This document shows positions 53,855-61,866 of a stretch of DNA of 64,000 bases, piece by piece; the stretch's first letter is position 1; the number at the start of each line of letters is the position of its first letter. A program made the position numbers and the translations under genes. Under the pieces are notes generated by a model that was not told the origin of the DNA, made no database searches, and saw only the letters and a program-made list of their open reading frames with translations. The stretch covers positions 1 to 64,000 of the forward strand of contig JGZV01000006.1 in the NCBI GenBank assembly GCA_000741495.1. The letters are read 5' to 3'. The stretch comes from Bifidobacterium thermophilum. Lineage in GTDB: Bacteria; Actinomycetota; Actinomycetes; Actinomycetales; Bifidobacteriaceae.

Positions 53855-53950
53855 GCTTCTGCCGACGCTGAGGGTCCTGTCAGTGTCGGTAGAAGCTACA
53901 TCTCCACCGTCTGCCGACACTCAGGGGCACGTCAGCGTCGGCAGAGGGTG
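53855..53950. repeat. Two copies of the dispersed palindromic repeat
   Basis: Unit 53855-53896 (GCTTCTGCCGACGCTGAGGG...CAGTGTCGGTAGAAGC ends) and unit 53904-53950 (CCACCGTCTGCC...GGCAGAGGGTGG ends) match the 27316-27449 units in outline and core. They lie just after the pepC stop and may act as its terminator. Confidence 0.75.
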
Positions 53951-53959
53951 GAGAAAAAG

Positions 53960-53987
53960 AAGAAACCCGGCGGTTGGAGCCGCCGGG
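53960..53987 (-). terminator. Terminator of the hxlR-type gene
   Basis: CCCGGCGG (53966-53973) and CCGCCGGG (53980-53987) pair; on the minus strand the stem is followed by a T-rich tract (TTTCTTCTTTTT). Confidence 0.7.
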
Positions 53988-54172
53988 CGAGAGAGAAGAG
54001 AGAAGAAGGGGTTCAATTATGGGGTCCTCGCGGGCCTCGCCACCGGTCGAACCGTTGACATGATTTATATAACCGCCTGATTCTTAGAGTAACAATGCGC
54101 GTTTCTGAGAATAGTCTGGCAATCCTGTAATGAAATTGTGCCGAAAGATGTCTCACGCCATGCCGCGCACAG

Positions 54173-54532
54173 TTACCGTGCGGCAGCGGCGACTTTCTTC
54201 TTGTACGCCGTCCCCCACTGTTCCAGCGAGTCAAGCACTGGTTTCAGGCTTCGACCGAGCGGGGTCAGCGAGTATTCCACTCGTGGCGGAACCTCTGCAT
54301 ACACATGGCGTTCGACCAGCCCGTCCGCCTCCATTTCACGCAGCTTGGCGGTCAATACTTTCTGCGAGACGCCGCCGATGGACTGCTTGAGCTCCCCGAA
54401 ACGCTTGGTGCCGGGCATCAGATCGCGTAGCACCAGCACTTCCCACTTGTTGCCGATCAATCTCAGCGTGGTTTCGACCGGACAGGCCGGCAAATCCTGA
54501 GGCGACACGCCGAGAGCCGTCGTTTCGGTCAT
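54173..54532 (-). CDS. HxlR-family winged-helix transcriptional regulator
   Basis: A 119-residue MarR-like regulator of the HxlR family: CPVETTLRLIGNKWEVLVLRDLMPGTKRFGELKQSIGGVSQKVLTAKLREMEADGLVERHVYAEVPPRVEYSLTPLG covers the whole domain, with a conserved N-terminal Cys (residue 17) often used for redox or electrophile sensing. GAGGAGAAAAAATC precedes ATG 54532. It is divergent from an NmrA-like reductase gene, with an inverted repeat covering its own promoter. Control of the neighbour is likely by analogy with other HxlR pairs. Confidence 0.92.
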   Translation of the reverse strand: MTETTALGVSPQDLPACPVETTLRLIGNKWEVLVLRDLMPGTKRFGELKQSIGGVSQKVLTAKLREMEADGLVERHVYAEVPPRVEYSLTPLGRSLKPVLDSLEQWGTAYKKKVAAAAR

Positions 54533-54620
54533 GATTTTTTCTCCTCGTTTTCCCTGAAACTATCAAATTGTTACCAAACGGTACCCTAGGCACTTTCCCT
54601 TGTTTGGTTTCTTTTTTGTA

Positions 54621-54649
54621 ACTATACACGCTATAGTCAATAGTGTCAA
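54621..54649. promoter_or_regulatory. hxlR promoter and overlapping inverted repeat
   Basis: On the minus strand TTGACA (54649-54644), 17 bp, then TATAGT (54626-54621) is a near-consensus sigma-70 promoter for the HxlR gene. ACTATA-N5-TATAGT (54621-54637) is a perfect dyad covering its -10, and its right arm can also be the -10 of the divergent NmrA-like gene. Autorepression and control of both genes are inferred. Confidence 0.7.
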
Positions 54650-54749
54650 AAAGAAACAGAGGTTCGGAAAGATACTAGTGAGGCGCACAGACTGGCCGAC
54701 CAGCCAGCGACACGCCCCGCATCGAGCCCAGAACGGAAAGAGAATACCC

Positions 54750-55382
54750 ATGACCTCCATCGCAGTTGTTGCAGCAAACGGCAAGGCCGGCAAGCTCATC
54801 GTCAAGGAAGCCGTCAATCGTGGCTTCGACGTCACCGCCGTCGTTCGCGGCGAGAACAAGACCGTCGCCCAGCACGTCATCGTCAAGGATCTCTTCGACC
54901 TGACCGCCGACGACCTCAAGAGCTTCGACGCGGTTGTGGATGCCTTCGGCGCCTGGACCCCCGACACCCTGTCGCAGCACTCCACCTCGCTCAAGCACTT
55001 GGCGGACATCCTCTCCGGCACCGACACGCGTCTCATCGTGGTCGGCGGCGCAGGCTCGCTGTACGTGGACCCCGAGCACAAGACACAGCTCGTTGACACC
55101 CCGGACTTCCCGGACGCGTTCAAGCCGCTCGCCAAGGCACAGAGCAAGGCCCTCGCCGAGCTGCGCGAGCGCAAGGACGTGCGCTGGACCTTCGTCTCCC
55201 CGGCAGCCGATTTCCAGGCTGACGGCGAGCGCACCGGCAAGTATATTCTCGCCGGCGAAGAGCTGAAGCTCAACGATCGCGGCGAATCCATCATCAGCTA
55301 TGCCGATTATGCCATCGCCATCGTTGATGAGATCGCCGAGGGCAACCATATCGGCCAGCGCATCTCCGTGGTGCGCGCCTGA
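54750..55382 (+). CDS. NAD(P)-binding NmrA-like oxidoreductase
   Basis: A 210-residue atypical short-chain dehydrogenase (SDR_a5/NmrA-like). The Rossmann start is SIAVVAANGKAGKLIVKEAVNRGFDVTAVVRG, slightly unusual in having NGKAG for the glycine motif; then FDAVVDAFGAW and RLIVVGGAGSLYVDP, WTFVSPAADFQADG and SYADYAIAIVDEIA. No catalytic Tyr-Lys pair of classical SDRs is evident. The start ATG 54750 has GGAAAGAG upstream. It is paired with the divergent HxlR regulator, which often senses electrophiles or oxidants, so a quinone or aldehyde substrate is possible. Confidence 0.88.
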   Translation: MTSIAVVAANGKAGKLIVKEAVNRGFDVTAVVRGENKTVAQHVIVKDLFDLTADDLKSFDAVVDAFGAWTPDTLSQHSTSLKHLADILSGTDTRLIVVGGAGSLYVDPEHKTQLVDTPDFPDAFKPLAKAQSKALAELRERKDVRWTFVSPAADFQADGERTGKYILAGEELKLNDRGESIISYADYAIAIVDEIAEGNHIGQRISVVRA

Positions 55383-55432
55383 GCCTGAGCCGCGTTCTTA
55401 CCGCTCTTCGCGGTAACCGACATCAAGCCAAT

Positions 55433-55476
55433 GCCCACCTCTCACGACCGGTACGATACCGTCATGAGAGGTGGGC
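55433..55476 (+). terminator. Terminator after the NmrA-like gene
   Basis: GCCCACCTCTCA (55433-55444) and TGAGAGGTGGGC (55465-55476) are perfect 12-bp arms, followed by TTGTCTG. Confidence 0.75.
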
Positions 55477-55557
55477 TTGTCTGTCACGCGATGTTACGAG
55501 CACGCCCCGGACACGAGACACACCAACACGGGAGCCCCACCCCCAGAAAGGCATGAC

Positions 55558-56460
55558 ATGAACCAGCTTGCGCAACGCTTGACACCGCTGGTGAGCTACC
55601 TTGCCGACGAACGCGCCCACACCGGCGGCTGGACGCCGGGTATCCGCACCGATGAAGCGGCCCTGTCCGCCATGACCGCGCAGGACCTGTGGGCGCTGTT
55701 TCGCGCGTATGTGAACACGCGCGAACCGATCGAACCGGACAGCAGGTGGCTCAAGGACCAGGACGCCCTGCTGCACGATATCATCGCGGACCGAGGCATC
55801 ACCGCCATCGACGACGCCTGCGTCACCCCCTCCGCAACCGACCCGCGACTGCGGCTGTGGCGCGGCGATATCACCGCGATCCGGGCGGATGCCATCATCA
55901 ACGCGGCCAACAGCGAGATGCTGGGCTGCTGGGCGCCCGGCCACCTGTGCATCGACAACGCGATCCACACCTTCGCGGGCGTTGAGCTGCGTCTGGAATG
56001 CGCGCGGATTATGCGCGAACAAGGCACGCCCGAGCCGACCGGACGCGCGAAAATCACGCCGGGATACAATCTGCCGGCCGCGCATGTCATCCATACCGTC
56101 GGCCCAATCGCCGCAGGGCACCCCAGCGACCGCGACCGCGAACTGCTCGCCTCGAGCTATCGCAGCTGTCTGGACCTCGCCGTCGCACACGGCCTGCACA
56201 GCATCGTGTTCTGCTGCATCAGCACCGGGGTGTTCGGCTTCCCACAGCAGGAGGCGGCTGAAATCGCCGTGCGCACCGTGCATGCGTGGCTTGACCGGCA
56301 TGCGGACACAAGCGCCAGGGCCGACCGCTCAGGCGAACCGGCCGATCCAGACCATGACAGCACTCCGACAACGCCGACCGTCATCTTCGACGTCTTCGGT
56401 GAGACGGACGAGCATATCTACCGCCAGCTGCTCGGCATTCCCGGGAACCAAGCGGCATAG
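55558..56460 (+). CDS. Zinc-containing macrodomain protein-ADP-ribose hydrolase
   Basis: A 300-residue protein. About 100 N-terminal helical residues precede a macrodomain (from LRLWRGDITAIRADAIINAANSEMLGCW). The Cys and His in NSEMLGCWAPGHLCIDNAIH are the zinc-site pattern of the SirTM-linked Zn-macro class, which reverses mono-ADP-ribosylation. ARKITPGYNLPAAHVIHTVGP-like sequence and CCISTGVFGFPQQEAAEIA complete the ADP-ribose pocket. The start ATG 55558 has AGAAAGG upstream; the frame from 55471 covers a hairpin and is ignored. The next gene, 77 bp away on the same strand, is the matching SirTM transferase. In described operons these act on a lipoylated GcvH-like protein, which is absent here. 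Confidence 0.9.
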   Translation: MNQLAQRLTPLVSYLADERAHTGGWTPGIRTDEAALSAMTAQDLWALFRAYVNTREPIEPDSRWLKDQDALLHDIIADRGITAIDDACVTPSATDPRLRLWRGDITAIRADAIINAANSEMLGCWAPGHLCIDNAIHTFAGVELRLECARIMREQGTPEPTGRAKITPGYNLPAAHVIHTVGPIAAGHPSDRDRELLASSYRSCLDLAVAHGLHSIVFCCISTGVFGFPQQEAAEIAVRTVHAWLDRHADTSARADRSGEPADPDHDSTPTTPTVIFDVFGETDEHIYRQLLGIPGNQAA

Positions 56461-56537
56461 GCGGCAAGCACACCGCCGGACCCTACACCGCGCCGGCGCC
56501 CATCACAACCCCGCGGAACCCGCAGAAAGAAGCCACC

Positions 56538-57545
56538 ATGCCGTTCACGTCACTGTTCACGTCATCAGCTATCAATCCGCCGGCAACGGATAATCGCGAC
56601 ACATCCGAAGACGCCATCACCCGTCTCGCGAACGCTATCCACGATGCGGACACCATGGTGGTCGGCGCAGGTTCGGGCATGTCCACATCCGCCGGATACA
56701 CGTATTCGGGCGAACGCTTCGAGCGATATTTCAGCGATTTCGCACGCACATACGGCATCGGCGACATGTATTCCGGCGGGTTCGCCGAATACCCGGACCT
56801 CAACACCTACTGGGCGTGGTGGAGCCGTCACATCTACATCAACCGCTATATGGCCCCGCCCAAGAATACGTACGGGCTGTTGCGTCCCCTGCTCGACGGC
56901 CATGATTACACGGTCATCACCACGAATGTGGACCACTGCTTCCAGCGGGCCGGCTTCCCCGATGACCGCCTGTTCTGCACGCAGGGCGATTACGGGCTGT
57001 TCCAAAGCTCACGCACCGGCACCTCCCGCACCTACGATAACGAGCGGGATATCAAGCGCATGCTACTCGCGCAAGGCTTCACCTTCGCGCACATGACCGC
57101 CGATACCGCCGACGACTGGGGTGAGCTGATTTCCCCAGACGATGCCGGCGGATGGGCCGGCATCGGCATGACGATCCCCGACGACCTCATCCCGTATTGC
57201 CCGGATGATGGATTCCCCATGGCGCCGAACCTGCGCTGCGATGACACCTTCGCCGAAGACGAGACATGGCACGAGTGCGCGGAACGTTATCAGAGCTTCC
57301 TCGACACCCGCCGGACATGCGAGCCCGACGGCAGTCGGACGCTGTTCCTGGACTTGGGCAGCGGCGGGAACACGCCGATTATCTTCAAATTCCCGTTCAT
57401 GCAGTGGACGTCCGTCAACCGCAACGCAACCTACGCGAGCATCAATCTCGGCGAGGCGGTCACTGCGCCGCAAATCGCCGATCGGTCGGTGCTGATCGAC
57501 GCCGACATCGACACCACGCTGCGCGATGTAGCTTCGAGAGGGTAA
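56538..57545 (+). CDS. SirTM-class sirtuin (protein ADP-ribosyltransferase)
   Basis: A 335-residue Sir2-fold protein. The NAD-binding start is MVVGAGSGMSTSAGYTYSGERFERYFSDF, followed by YTVITTNVDHCFQRAGF. The usual catalytic His of deacetylating sirtuins is replaced in FCTQGDYGLFQ (Gln/Asp in place of HG), the mark of class M sirtuins, which transfer ADP-ribose instead of deacetylating. The zinc-ribbon region holds few Cys (IPYCPDDGFPMAPNLRC). AGAAAGAAG precedes ATG 56538. It forms a two-gene unit with the zinc macrodomain upstream and ends before a bidirectional terminator. Confidence 0.88.
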   Translation: MPFTSLFTSSAINPPATDNRDTSEDAITRLANAIHDADTMVVGAGSGMSTSAGYTYSGERFERYFSDFARTYGIGDMYSGGFAEYPDLNTYWAWWSRHIYINRYMAPPKNTYGLLRPLLDGHDYTVITTNVDHCFQRAGFPDDRLFCTQGDYGLFQSSRTGTSRTYDNERDIKRMLLAQGFTFAHMTADTADDWGELISPDDAGGWAGIGMTIPDDLIPYCPDDGFPMAPNLRCDDTFAEDETWHECAERYQSFLDTRRTCEPDGSRTLFLDLGSGGNTPIIFKFPFMQWTSVNRNATYASINLGEAVTAPQIADRSVLIDADIDTTLRDVASRG

Positions 57546-57612
57546 GGTAAACCGATTCGCGGGGCGGCAGGCAGAGCACCACAATAGAAGCAACCGAGCC
57601 ATAACAACAACC

Positions 57613-57652
57613 AAGCGGCGGGATCTACCTCATCGGGCAGATCCCGCCGCTT
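57613..57652. terminator. Bidirectional terminator between SirTM and metG
   Basis: AAGCGGCGGGATCT (57613-57626) and AGATCCCGCCGCTT (57639-57652) are perfect 14-bp arms between convergent genes. Confidence 0.85.
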
Positions 57653-57707
57653 AGCATATTCACATGATTTGCGTGATTCGCGCAATCCGCGATTGTTCAG
57701 CCGGCGA

Positions 57708-59606
57708 TTATTCAGCCGTCTTGGCCGGCTTGTCAGCGGCCTCTTCCTCAGCCAGCTGCGCCTTGGCCTTGGCCAGACGCTCGGCTTCCGCGGCCTTGCG
57801 CTGGGAAAGCTGCTCTTCGAAGCGATCGAGCTCCTCCTGCACGGCCTCCTGCGGAATCTTCGCGAAAATCGGCTTCGGCTTGGCGACCGGAGCGCCGGTG
57901 TCAATGGCCTCGCTCTTCCACGGGTGCACATTCACACCGAGCTTGTAATCGCCGGTGATCACCGGGTAGTGGAAGTCCGGATTATCCAAATCCTCGACCT
58001 CCTCGATATGCGGCAGCGGCGAGAACGTGCCCGTGCCGCCGAGCGCCTCCCACACCTTCTGCGCGGAATGCGGCAGGAATGGAGCGAGCAGGTGGTTCGC
58101 GTCCGCCACGGCCTGCGCGGCCACATGCAGCACGGTGGCGAGATGTTTCTCGTCATCCTTGATCTTCCACGGTTCGGTGGCGGAAATGTACTTGTTGATA
58201 TCGCCGACCACGCGCATCGCCTCGTTCAGCGCATTCTTCTGGTGGTGGCGCTCAATCAGCCCGCCGACCACGTCGAAGGCCGCCGACGTCTCCTCGAGCA
58301 GCGCACGGTCCTCGGAGGTCATCGAATCCTCGTCAAGCTCCGGGATCGCACCGAAGTTCTTGTAGATGAGGTTGGCGACACGGTTGACCAGGTTGCCCCA
58401 GCTGGAGGCGAGCTCCTCATTGTTGTGCCGCACGAATTCGGCCCACGTGAAATCGGAATCCGAGGTTTCCGGGCCGGCCACGGAGATGTAGTAGCGCACG
58501 GCGTCCACCGGGTAGCGTGCGAGAATGTCCTTCACGTAGATCACGATGCCGCGCGAGGAGCTGAACTTCTTGCCTTCCATGGTCATGAACTCGCTGGCCA
58601 CGACCTGCTCCGGCAGGTTGAGCGGGCCGAGCTTGCCGGTCTCGCCACCCTTTGAGCCGGCGCCGTTGTAAGCAATCATTTCGGACGGCCAAATCTGGGA
58701 GTGGAAGGTGATGTTGTCCTTGCCCATGAAGTAATAACCCGGGGTTTCCGGGTCGTTCCACCAGGCGCGCCACGCCTCGGGATCGCCCTTGCGACGGGCC
58801 CATTCAATGGATGCCGACAGGTAGCCAATCACCGCGTCGAACCACACGTACAGCTTCTTGTTCGGGTTGTCAATCCAGCCCTTGACCGGCACGGGGATAC
58901 CCCAGTCGATATCGCGCGTGATGGCGCGGGGCTTGACTTCCTTGAACAGGCCGAGCGAGAAGTTGATGACGTTCGTGCGCCACCCTTCACGCGTCTTGAG
59001 CCAGGCGAGGTTCGCTTCGGCGAGCGCCGGCAGGTCGAGGAAGAAATGCTCGGTTTCCTCGAAACGCGGAGTTTCGCCGTTGATTTTGGAGACCGGGTTG
59101 ATCAGCTCATCCGGGTCGAGTTCGTTGCCGCAGTTGTCGCACTGGTCACCGCGCGCACCGTCGGCGCCGCAGATCGGGCAGGTGCCTTCGATATAGCGGT
59201 CCGGCAGGGTACGCCCGCTGGACGGGGAGATGGCGACTTTCTGCGTGCCCTTGTAGATATACCCGTTCTTCAGGCACTGCTTGAACAGTTCCTGCACGAC
59301 ATGCTCATGATTCGTCGTGGTGGTACGGGTGAACAGGTCGTAGCTCAAACCGAGATCACACAGATCCTTGGCAATCACGCGGTTATAGCGGTTCGCCAGC
59401 TCCTGCGCGCTGACCCCTTCTTTATCAGCCTCGACGAGGATCGGCGTGCCGTGCTCGTCGGTTCCGGACACCATCAGCACGTCATTGCCCTTCATGCGCT
59501 GATAGCGCGCGTACACGTCCGAAGGGACGCCGAAGCCGGCGACATGCCCGATATGGCGCGGACCGTTCGCATACGGCCATGCAACATTGACCAAAATATG
59601 ACTCAT
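57708..59606 (-). CDS. metG: Methionyl-tRNA synthetase
   Basis: A 632-residue class I synthetase charging tRNA-Met. Signatures: [18 protein letters not shown] (HIGH), the zinc knuckle [50 protein letters not shown] and KKFSSSRG (KMSKS). The anticodon-binding helical domain follows; the C terminus is a charged Glu/Ala/Lys coiled coil without the EMAP-like tRNA-binding domain of longer forms. The start is ATG 59606. There is no ribosome binding site, but GATAAT lies 7 nt before it, so the message is probably leaderless. Two overlapping DnaA boxes lie about 53-69 bp upstream. Confidence 0.97.
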   Translation of the reverse strand: MSHILVNVAWPYANGPRHIGHVAGFGVPSDVYARYQRMKGNDVLMVSGTDEHGTPILVEADKEGVSAQELANRYNRVIAKDLCDLGLSYDLFTRTTTTNHEHVVQELFKQCLKNGYIYKGTQKVAISPSSGRTLPDRYIEGTCPICGADGARGDQCDNCGNELDPDELINPVSKINGETPRFEETEHFFLDLPALAEANLAWLKTREGWRTNVINFSLGLFKEVKPRAITRDIDWGIPVPVKGWIDNPNKKLYVWFDAVIGYLSASIEWARRKGDPEAWRAWWNDPETPGYYFMGKDNITFHSQIWPSEMIAYNGAGSKGGETGKLGPLNLPEQVVASEFMTMEGKKFSSSRGIVIYVKDILARYPVDAVRYYISVAGPETSDSDFTWAEFVRHNNEELASSWGNLVNRVANLIYKNFGAIPELDEDSMTSEDRALLEETSAAFDVVGGLIERHHQKNALNEAMRVVGDINKYISATEPWKIKDDEKHLATVLHVAAQAVADANHLLAPFLPHSAQKVWEALGGTGTFSPLPHIEEVEDLDNPDFHYPVITGDYKLGVNVHPWKSEAIDTGAPVAKPKPIFAKIPQEAVQEELDRFEEQLSQRKAAEAERLAKAKAQLAEEEAADKPAKTAE

Positions 59607-59658
59607 ACGCCCGATTATCAGGCTCAGCGCGGACAGCAGAACCTCGAGAGTGCGCTGA

Positions 59659-59675
59659 TTATCCACTTATCCACA
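59659..59675. promoter_or_regulatory. Two overlapping DnaA boxes upstream of metG
   Basis: TTATCCACT (59659-59667) and TTATCCACA (59667-59675) are 8/9 and 9/9 matches to the DnaA box on the plus strand, sharing one base. They lie in the short divergent region between metG and the next gene. They could give DnaA-dependent control of metG or its neighbour; no AT-rich unwinding region or box cluster is present, so this is not an origin. Confidence 0.6.
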
Positions 59676-59726
59676 GAACAGATTCATCGACTTGCTGGGG
59701 CCGAAGACGCCCCATACCGTGATGAT

Positions 59727-60488
59727 ATGACTACAACGCATCCGCACAGCGCACCACCGGGACATTCGCGCCACCATCGGCCCGGCGACCACGACCACAA
59801 CCACAACCATCACGCAGCGCCCCGCCCGCAAGCCCGCCTGCAATCACGCACAATATCCTGCGTCGAAACGGGTTCAAAACAGCCTCGACGACGAAGCACC
59901 ACACCCATCGTATTCATGCACTACCTGCCAGGGCCGCTCAGCATCACGAACATGTCCAACTCAGGCGTGCTGCACGCATTCGACGCGACCAGCGCCTACC
60001 TCGGAAAACCCGCGGACACCGTACACGGGCGGGGCGTCATCTGCCGCCAGTCATCACCCGCCAAAGTCATCGCCTGCGCCTCACTGGCCGCATGGGTGTG
60101 GGTCGGCGGCGAATTCCCCTCCACCATCGACGTGGTATCCGACGCGCATTTCCGCTCACCCATATTCGGCCGCAGAGTCAGACCGTTCAGCCGCAAAATC
60201 GACAGGCGGTATATCACCACCGTCGGCGGCATGCCAGTGACCACACCGATACGCACCGCCTGCGATATCGTTCTCATCCAAGCCGACACCCGCAAAAGCA
60301 CCGACCACGCCACCGCCCAGCGGACCATACGGTTGCTGATGGACCAGTACGGCTTCGGTATGAGCGAATGTCTCGACATGCTGAACGCCGACAGCAAACA
60401 TTGTCCGAAAATCCGCGACGCACGCACCCTCCTGACCCGCATCACCGACACCACCGCAACCATACAGGACGAGCCATGGCACGATTGA
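59727..60488 (+). CDS. AbiEi-like (type IV antitoxin-related) protein with His-rich N terminus
   Basis: A 253-residue protein. Residues 1-60 are His/Arg/Pro-rich (PGDHDHNHNHHAAPRPQ). The remainder resembles the C-terminal part of AbiEi antitoxin-like regulators: VIACASLAAWVWVGGEFPSTIDVVS, then FSRKIDRRYITTVGGMPVTTPIRTACDIVLI and a helical end with YGFGMSECLDMLNA. No AbiEii-type nucleotidyltransferase follows, so a classical toxin-antitoxin pair is not complete. TACCGT lies 6 nt before ATG 59727 and there is no ribosome binding site, which suggests a leaderless message. It overlaps the next gene by 13 bp. The family assignment is from pattern and is tentative. Confidence 0.6.
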   Translation: MTTTHPHSAPPGHSRHHRPGDHDHNHNHHAAPRPQARLQSRTISCVETGSKQPRRRSTTPIVFMHYLPGPLSITNMSNSGVLHAFDATSAYLGKPADTVHGRGVICRQSSPAKVIACASLAAWVWVGGEFPSTIDVVSDAHFRSPIFGRRVRPFSRKIDRRYITTVGGMPVTTPIRTACDIVLIQADTRKSTDHATAQRTIRLLMDQYGFGMSECLDMLNADSKHCPKIRDARTLLTRITDTTATIQDEPWHD

Positions 60489-60859
60489 GCGAAGCATTCA
60501 CGGCATTACGCCGCCTCACCATCCGCCATCAGACAGAGCCCGATCACCGCCGGCGTGACGTATCACGGTTCCTCGCAGCATCGGCATCATGTCCATCAAC
60601 CGGGCCCGTAGGGCCGCCTCCGGCACCACCCATACGCTATACGCCGGCGCTCGCATGCGATCCCGCGACCGATATGGGCACGCTGTGGCAGATCGCCCGC
60701 AATCATCCGCATCTGCGCCGGTGGCTGATCGCCAATCCGCGGGCAGACGCTGAAATCCTGGAATATGTTGCGCAGGCGGGCGGCCCGGGCGTCAAGGAAG
60801 CGTTTGACGTGCTGTTCGACGACAGCCCCGACGATTCCGCGCCCGGACCGGCGTTATGA
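60476..60859 (+). CDS. Small variant-leucine-rich-repeat (LRV)-like protein
   Basis: A 127-residue protein. After a basic N terminus and a Pro-rich linker comes ALACDPATDMGTLWQIARNHPHLRRWLIANPRADAEILEYVAQAGGPGVKEAFDVLFD, a helical module like the LRV-type domain seen at the N terminus of several larger bifidobacterial proteins. Here it stands alone. AGGACGAG precedes ATG 60476, inside the preceding gene, so the two are co-translated. It overlaps the convergent rsmI end by 6 bp. The function is unknown. Confidence 0.6.
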   Translation: MARLSEAFTALRRLTIRHQTEPDHRRRDVSRFLAASASCPSTGPVGPPPAPPIRYTPALACDPATDMGTLWQIARNHPHLRRWLIANPRADAEILEYVAQAGGPGVKEAFDVLFDDSPDDSAPGPAL

Positions 60860-61846
60860 GCGCATGGCCAGTACCGCGGAATACACCTGCTTACGGTTGG
60901 CGAGCGAGCCGTCCGGCAACGGATGCTCCTGCACGACCTCGGCGATAGCATCCTTGATGCGCAACCCATCCTCACGAGCACGGTCAATAGACAGCACGGC
61001 AAGATCGTCAATGCTCAGAGCCGACGGCGCGCTGTCACGGACTTCAGCCTCACTCGCCCCCTCGATAACCAGCACGATTTCGCCGCGTGGCGGATCGTCA
61101 TCCACCGACTGTTTGATGTCTGCGATTGTGCCGCGGCGAATCTGCTCGTAATCCTTAGTCAGCTCGCGGCATAACGCCATACGCCGGTCCGGACCGAATT
61201 CACTCAACAAATCGGTTATGGATTCCGCGATGCGATGCGGGGTCTCATAGAACACGATGGTGCGCTGCTCGGCACGCAAGGCGCGCAGCCGCTGCAAACG
61301 TTCAGTATGCTTACGCGGCACGAACCCCTCGTAGCAGAACCGGTCGGTAGGCAAGCCAGACAGTGCGAGCGCGTCCAACACCGCGCTAGGGCCGGGGGCG
61401 CATGTCACCGGCAGTCCACGTTCAATCGCCCGCCGCACAATCGCAAGCCCCGGATCATTAATCGTAGGCATGCCGGCGTCAGACACCACCAGCACGGTAG
61501 CCCCCTCTTCGACACTGTCTAGCAGCCCGTCCGCCTTGTTGCGTTCGTTATGGTCATGGTAGGCGACCACCTTGCCGCCGACATGCACACCGAGACGGTT
61601 CGCCAAATCGTATAATCTGCGGGTATCTTCCGCCGCGACGATATCGGCGCGCTCCAGCAGCGCCACCAGTCTGGCGGATGCATCCCCCACATTGCCGATC
61701 GGCGTGGCCGCAAGCACCACCGTTCCGGCAGGCACGTCGATACGCACGCCCGCTCGGTTCTCACCGCTCGTATCCTGCTCCACGGTTTCGGGTCTATCAT
61801 GTAAGGACTGCGGCGCCGTCTGGCGTCCTTCGATGTCACTGGTCAT
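60854..61846 (-). CDS. rsmI: 16S rRNA 2'-O-ribose C1402 methyltransferase
   Basis: A 330-residue tetrapyrrole-methylase-fold enzyme that methylates C1402 in the decoding centre of 16S rRNA. Signatures: VLAATPIGNVGDASARL, IVAAEDTRRLYDLANRLGV, VLVVSDAGMPTINDPG, VTCAPGPSAVLDALALSGLPTDRFCYEGFVPRK and IVFYETPHRI. The C-terminal domain holds GEIVLVIEGA. The N-terminal ~35 residues are a polar extension. It is divergent from the PMT gene, with 20 bp between the starts. Confidence 0.97.
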   Translation of the reverse strand: MTSDIEGRQTAPQSLHDRPETVEQDTSGENRAGVRIDVPAGTVVLAATPIGNVGDASARLVALLERADIVAAEDTRRLYDLANRLGVHVGGKVVAYHDHNERNKADGLLDSVEEGATVLVVSDAGMPTINDPGLAIVRRAIERGLPVTCAPGPSAVLDALALSGLPTDRFCYEGFVPRKHTERLQRLRALRAEQRTIVFYETPHRIAESITDLLSEFGPDRRMALCRELTKDYEQIRRGTIADIKQSVDDDPPRGEIVLVIEGASEAEVRDSAPSALSIDDLAVLSIDRAREDGLRIKDAIAEVVQEHPLPDGSLANRKQVYSAVLAMRS

Positions 61847-61866
61847 ATATCCAGTATCCTCTACCT

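Noticed and set aside
59659..59675. Replication origin
   Set aside because: Only two DnaA boxes, no AT-rich unwinding element, and no dnaA/dnaN genes in the window.
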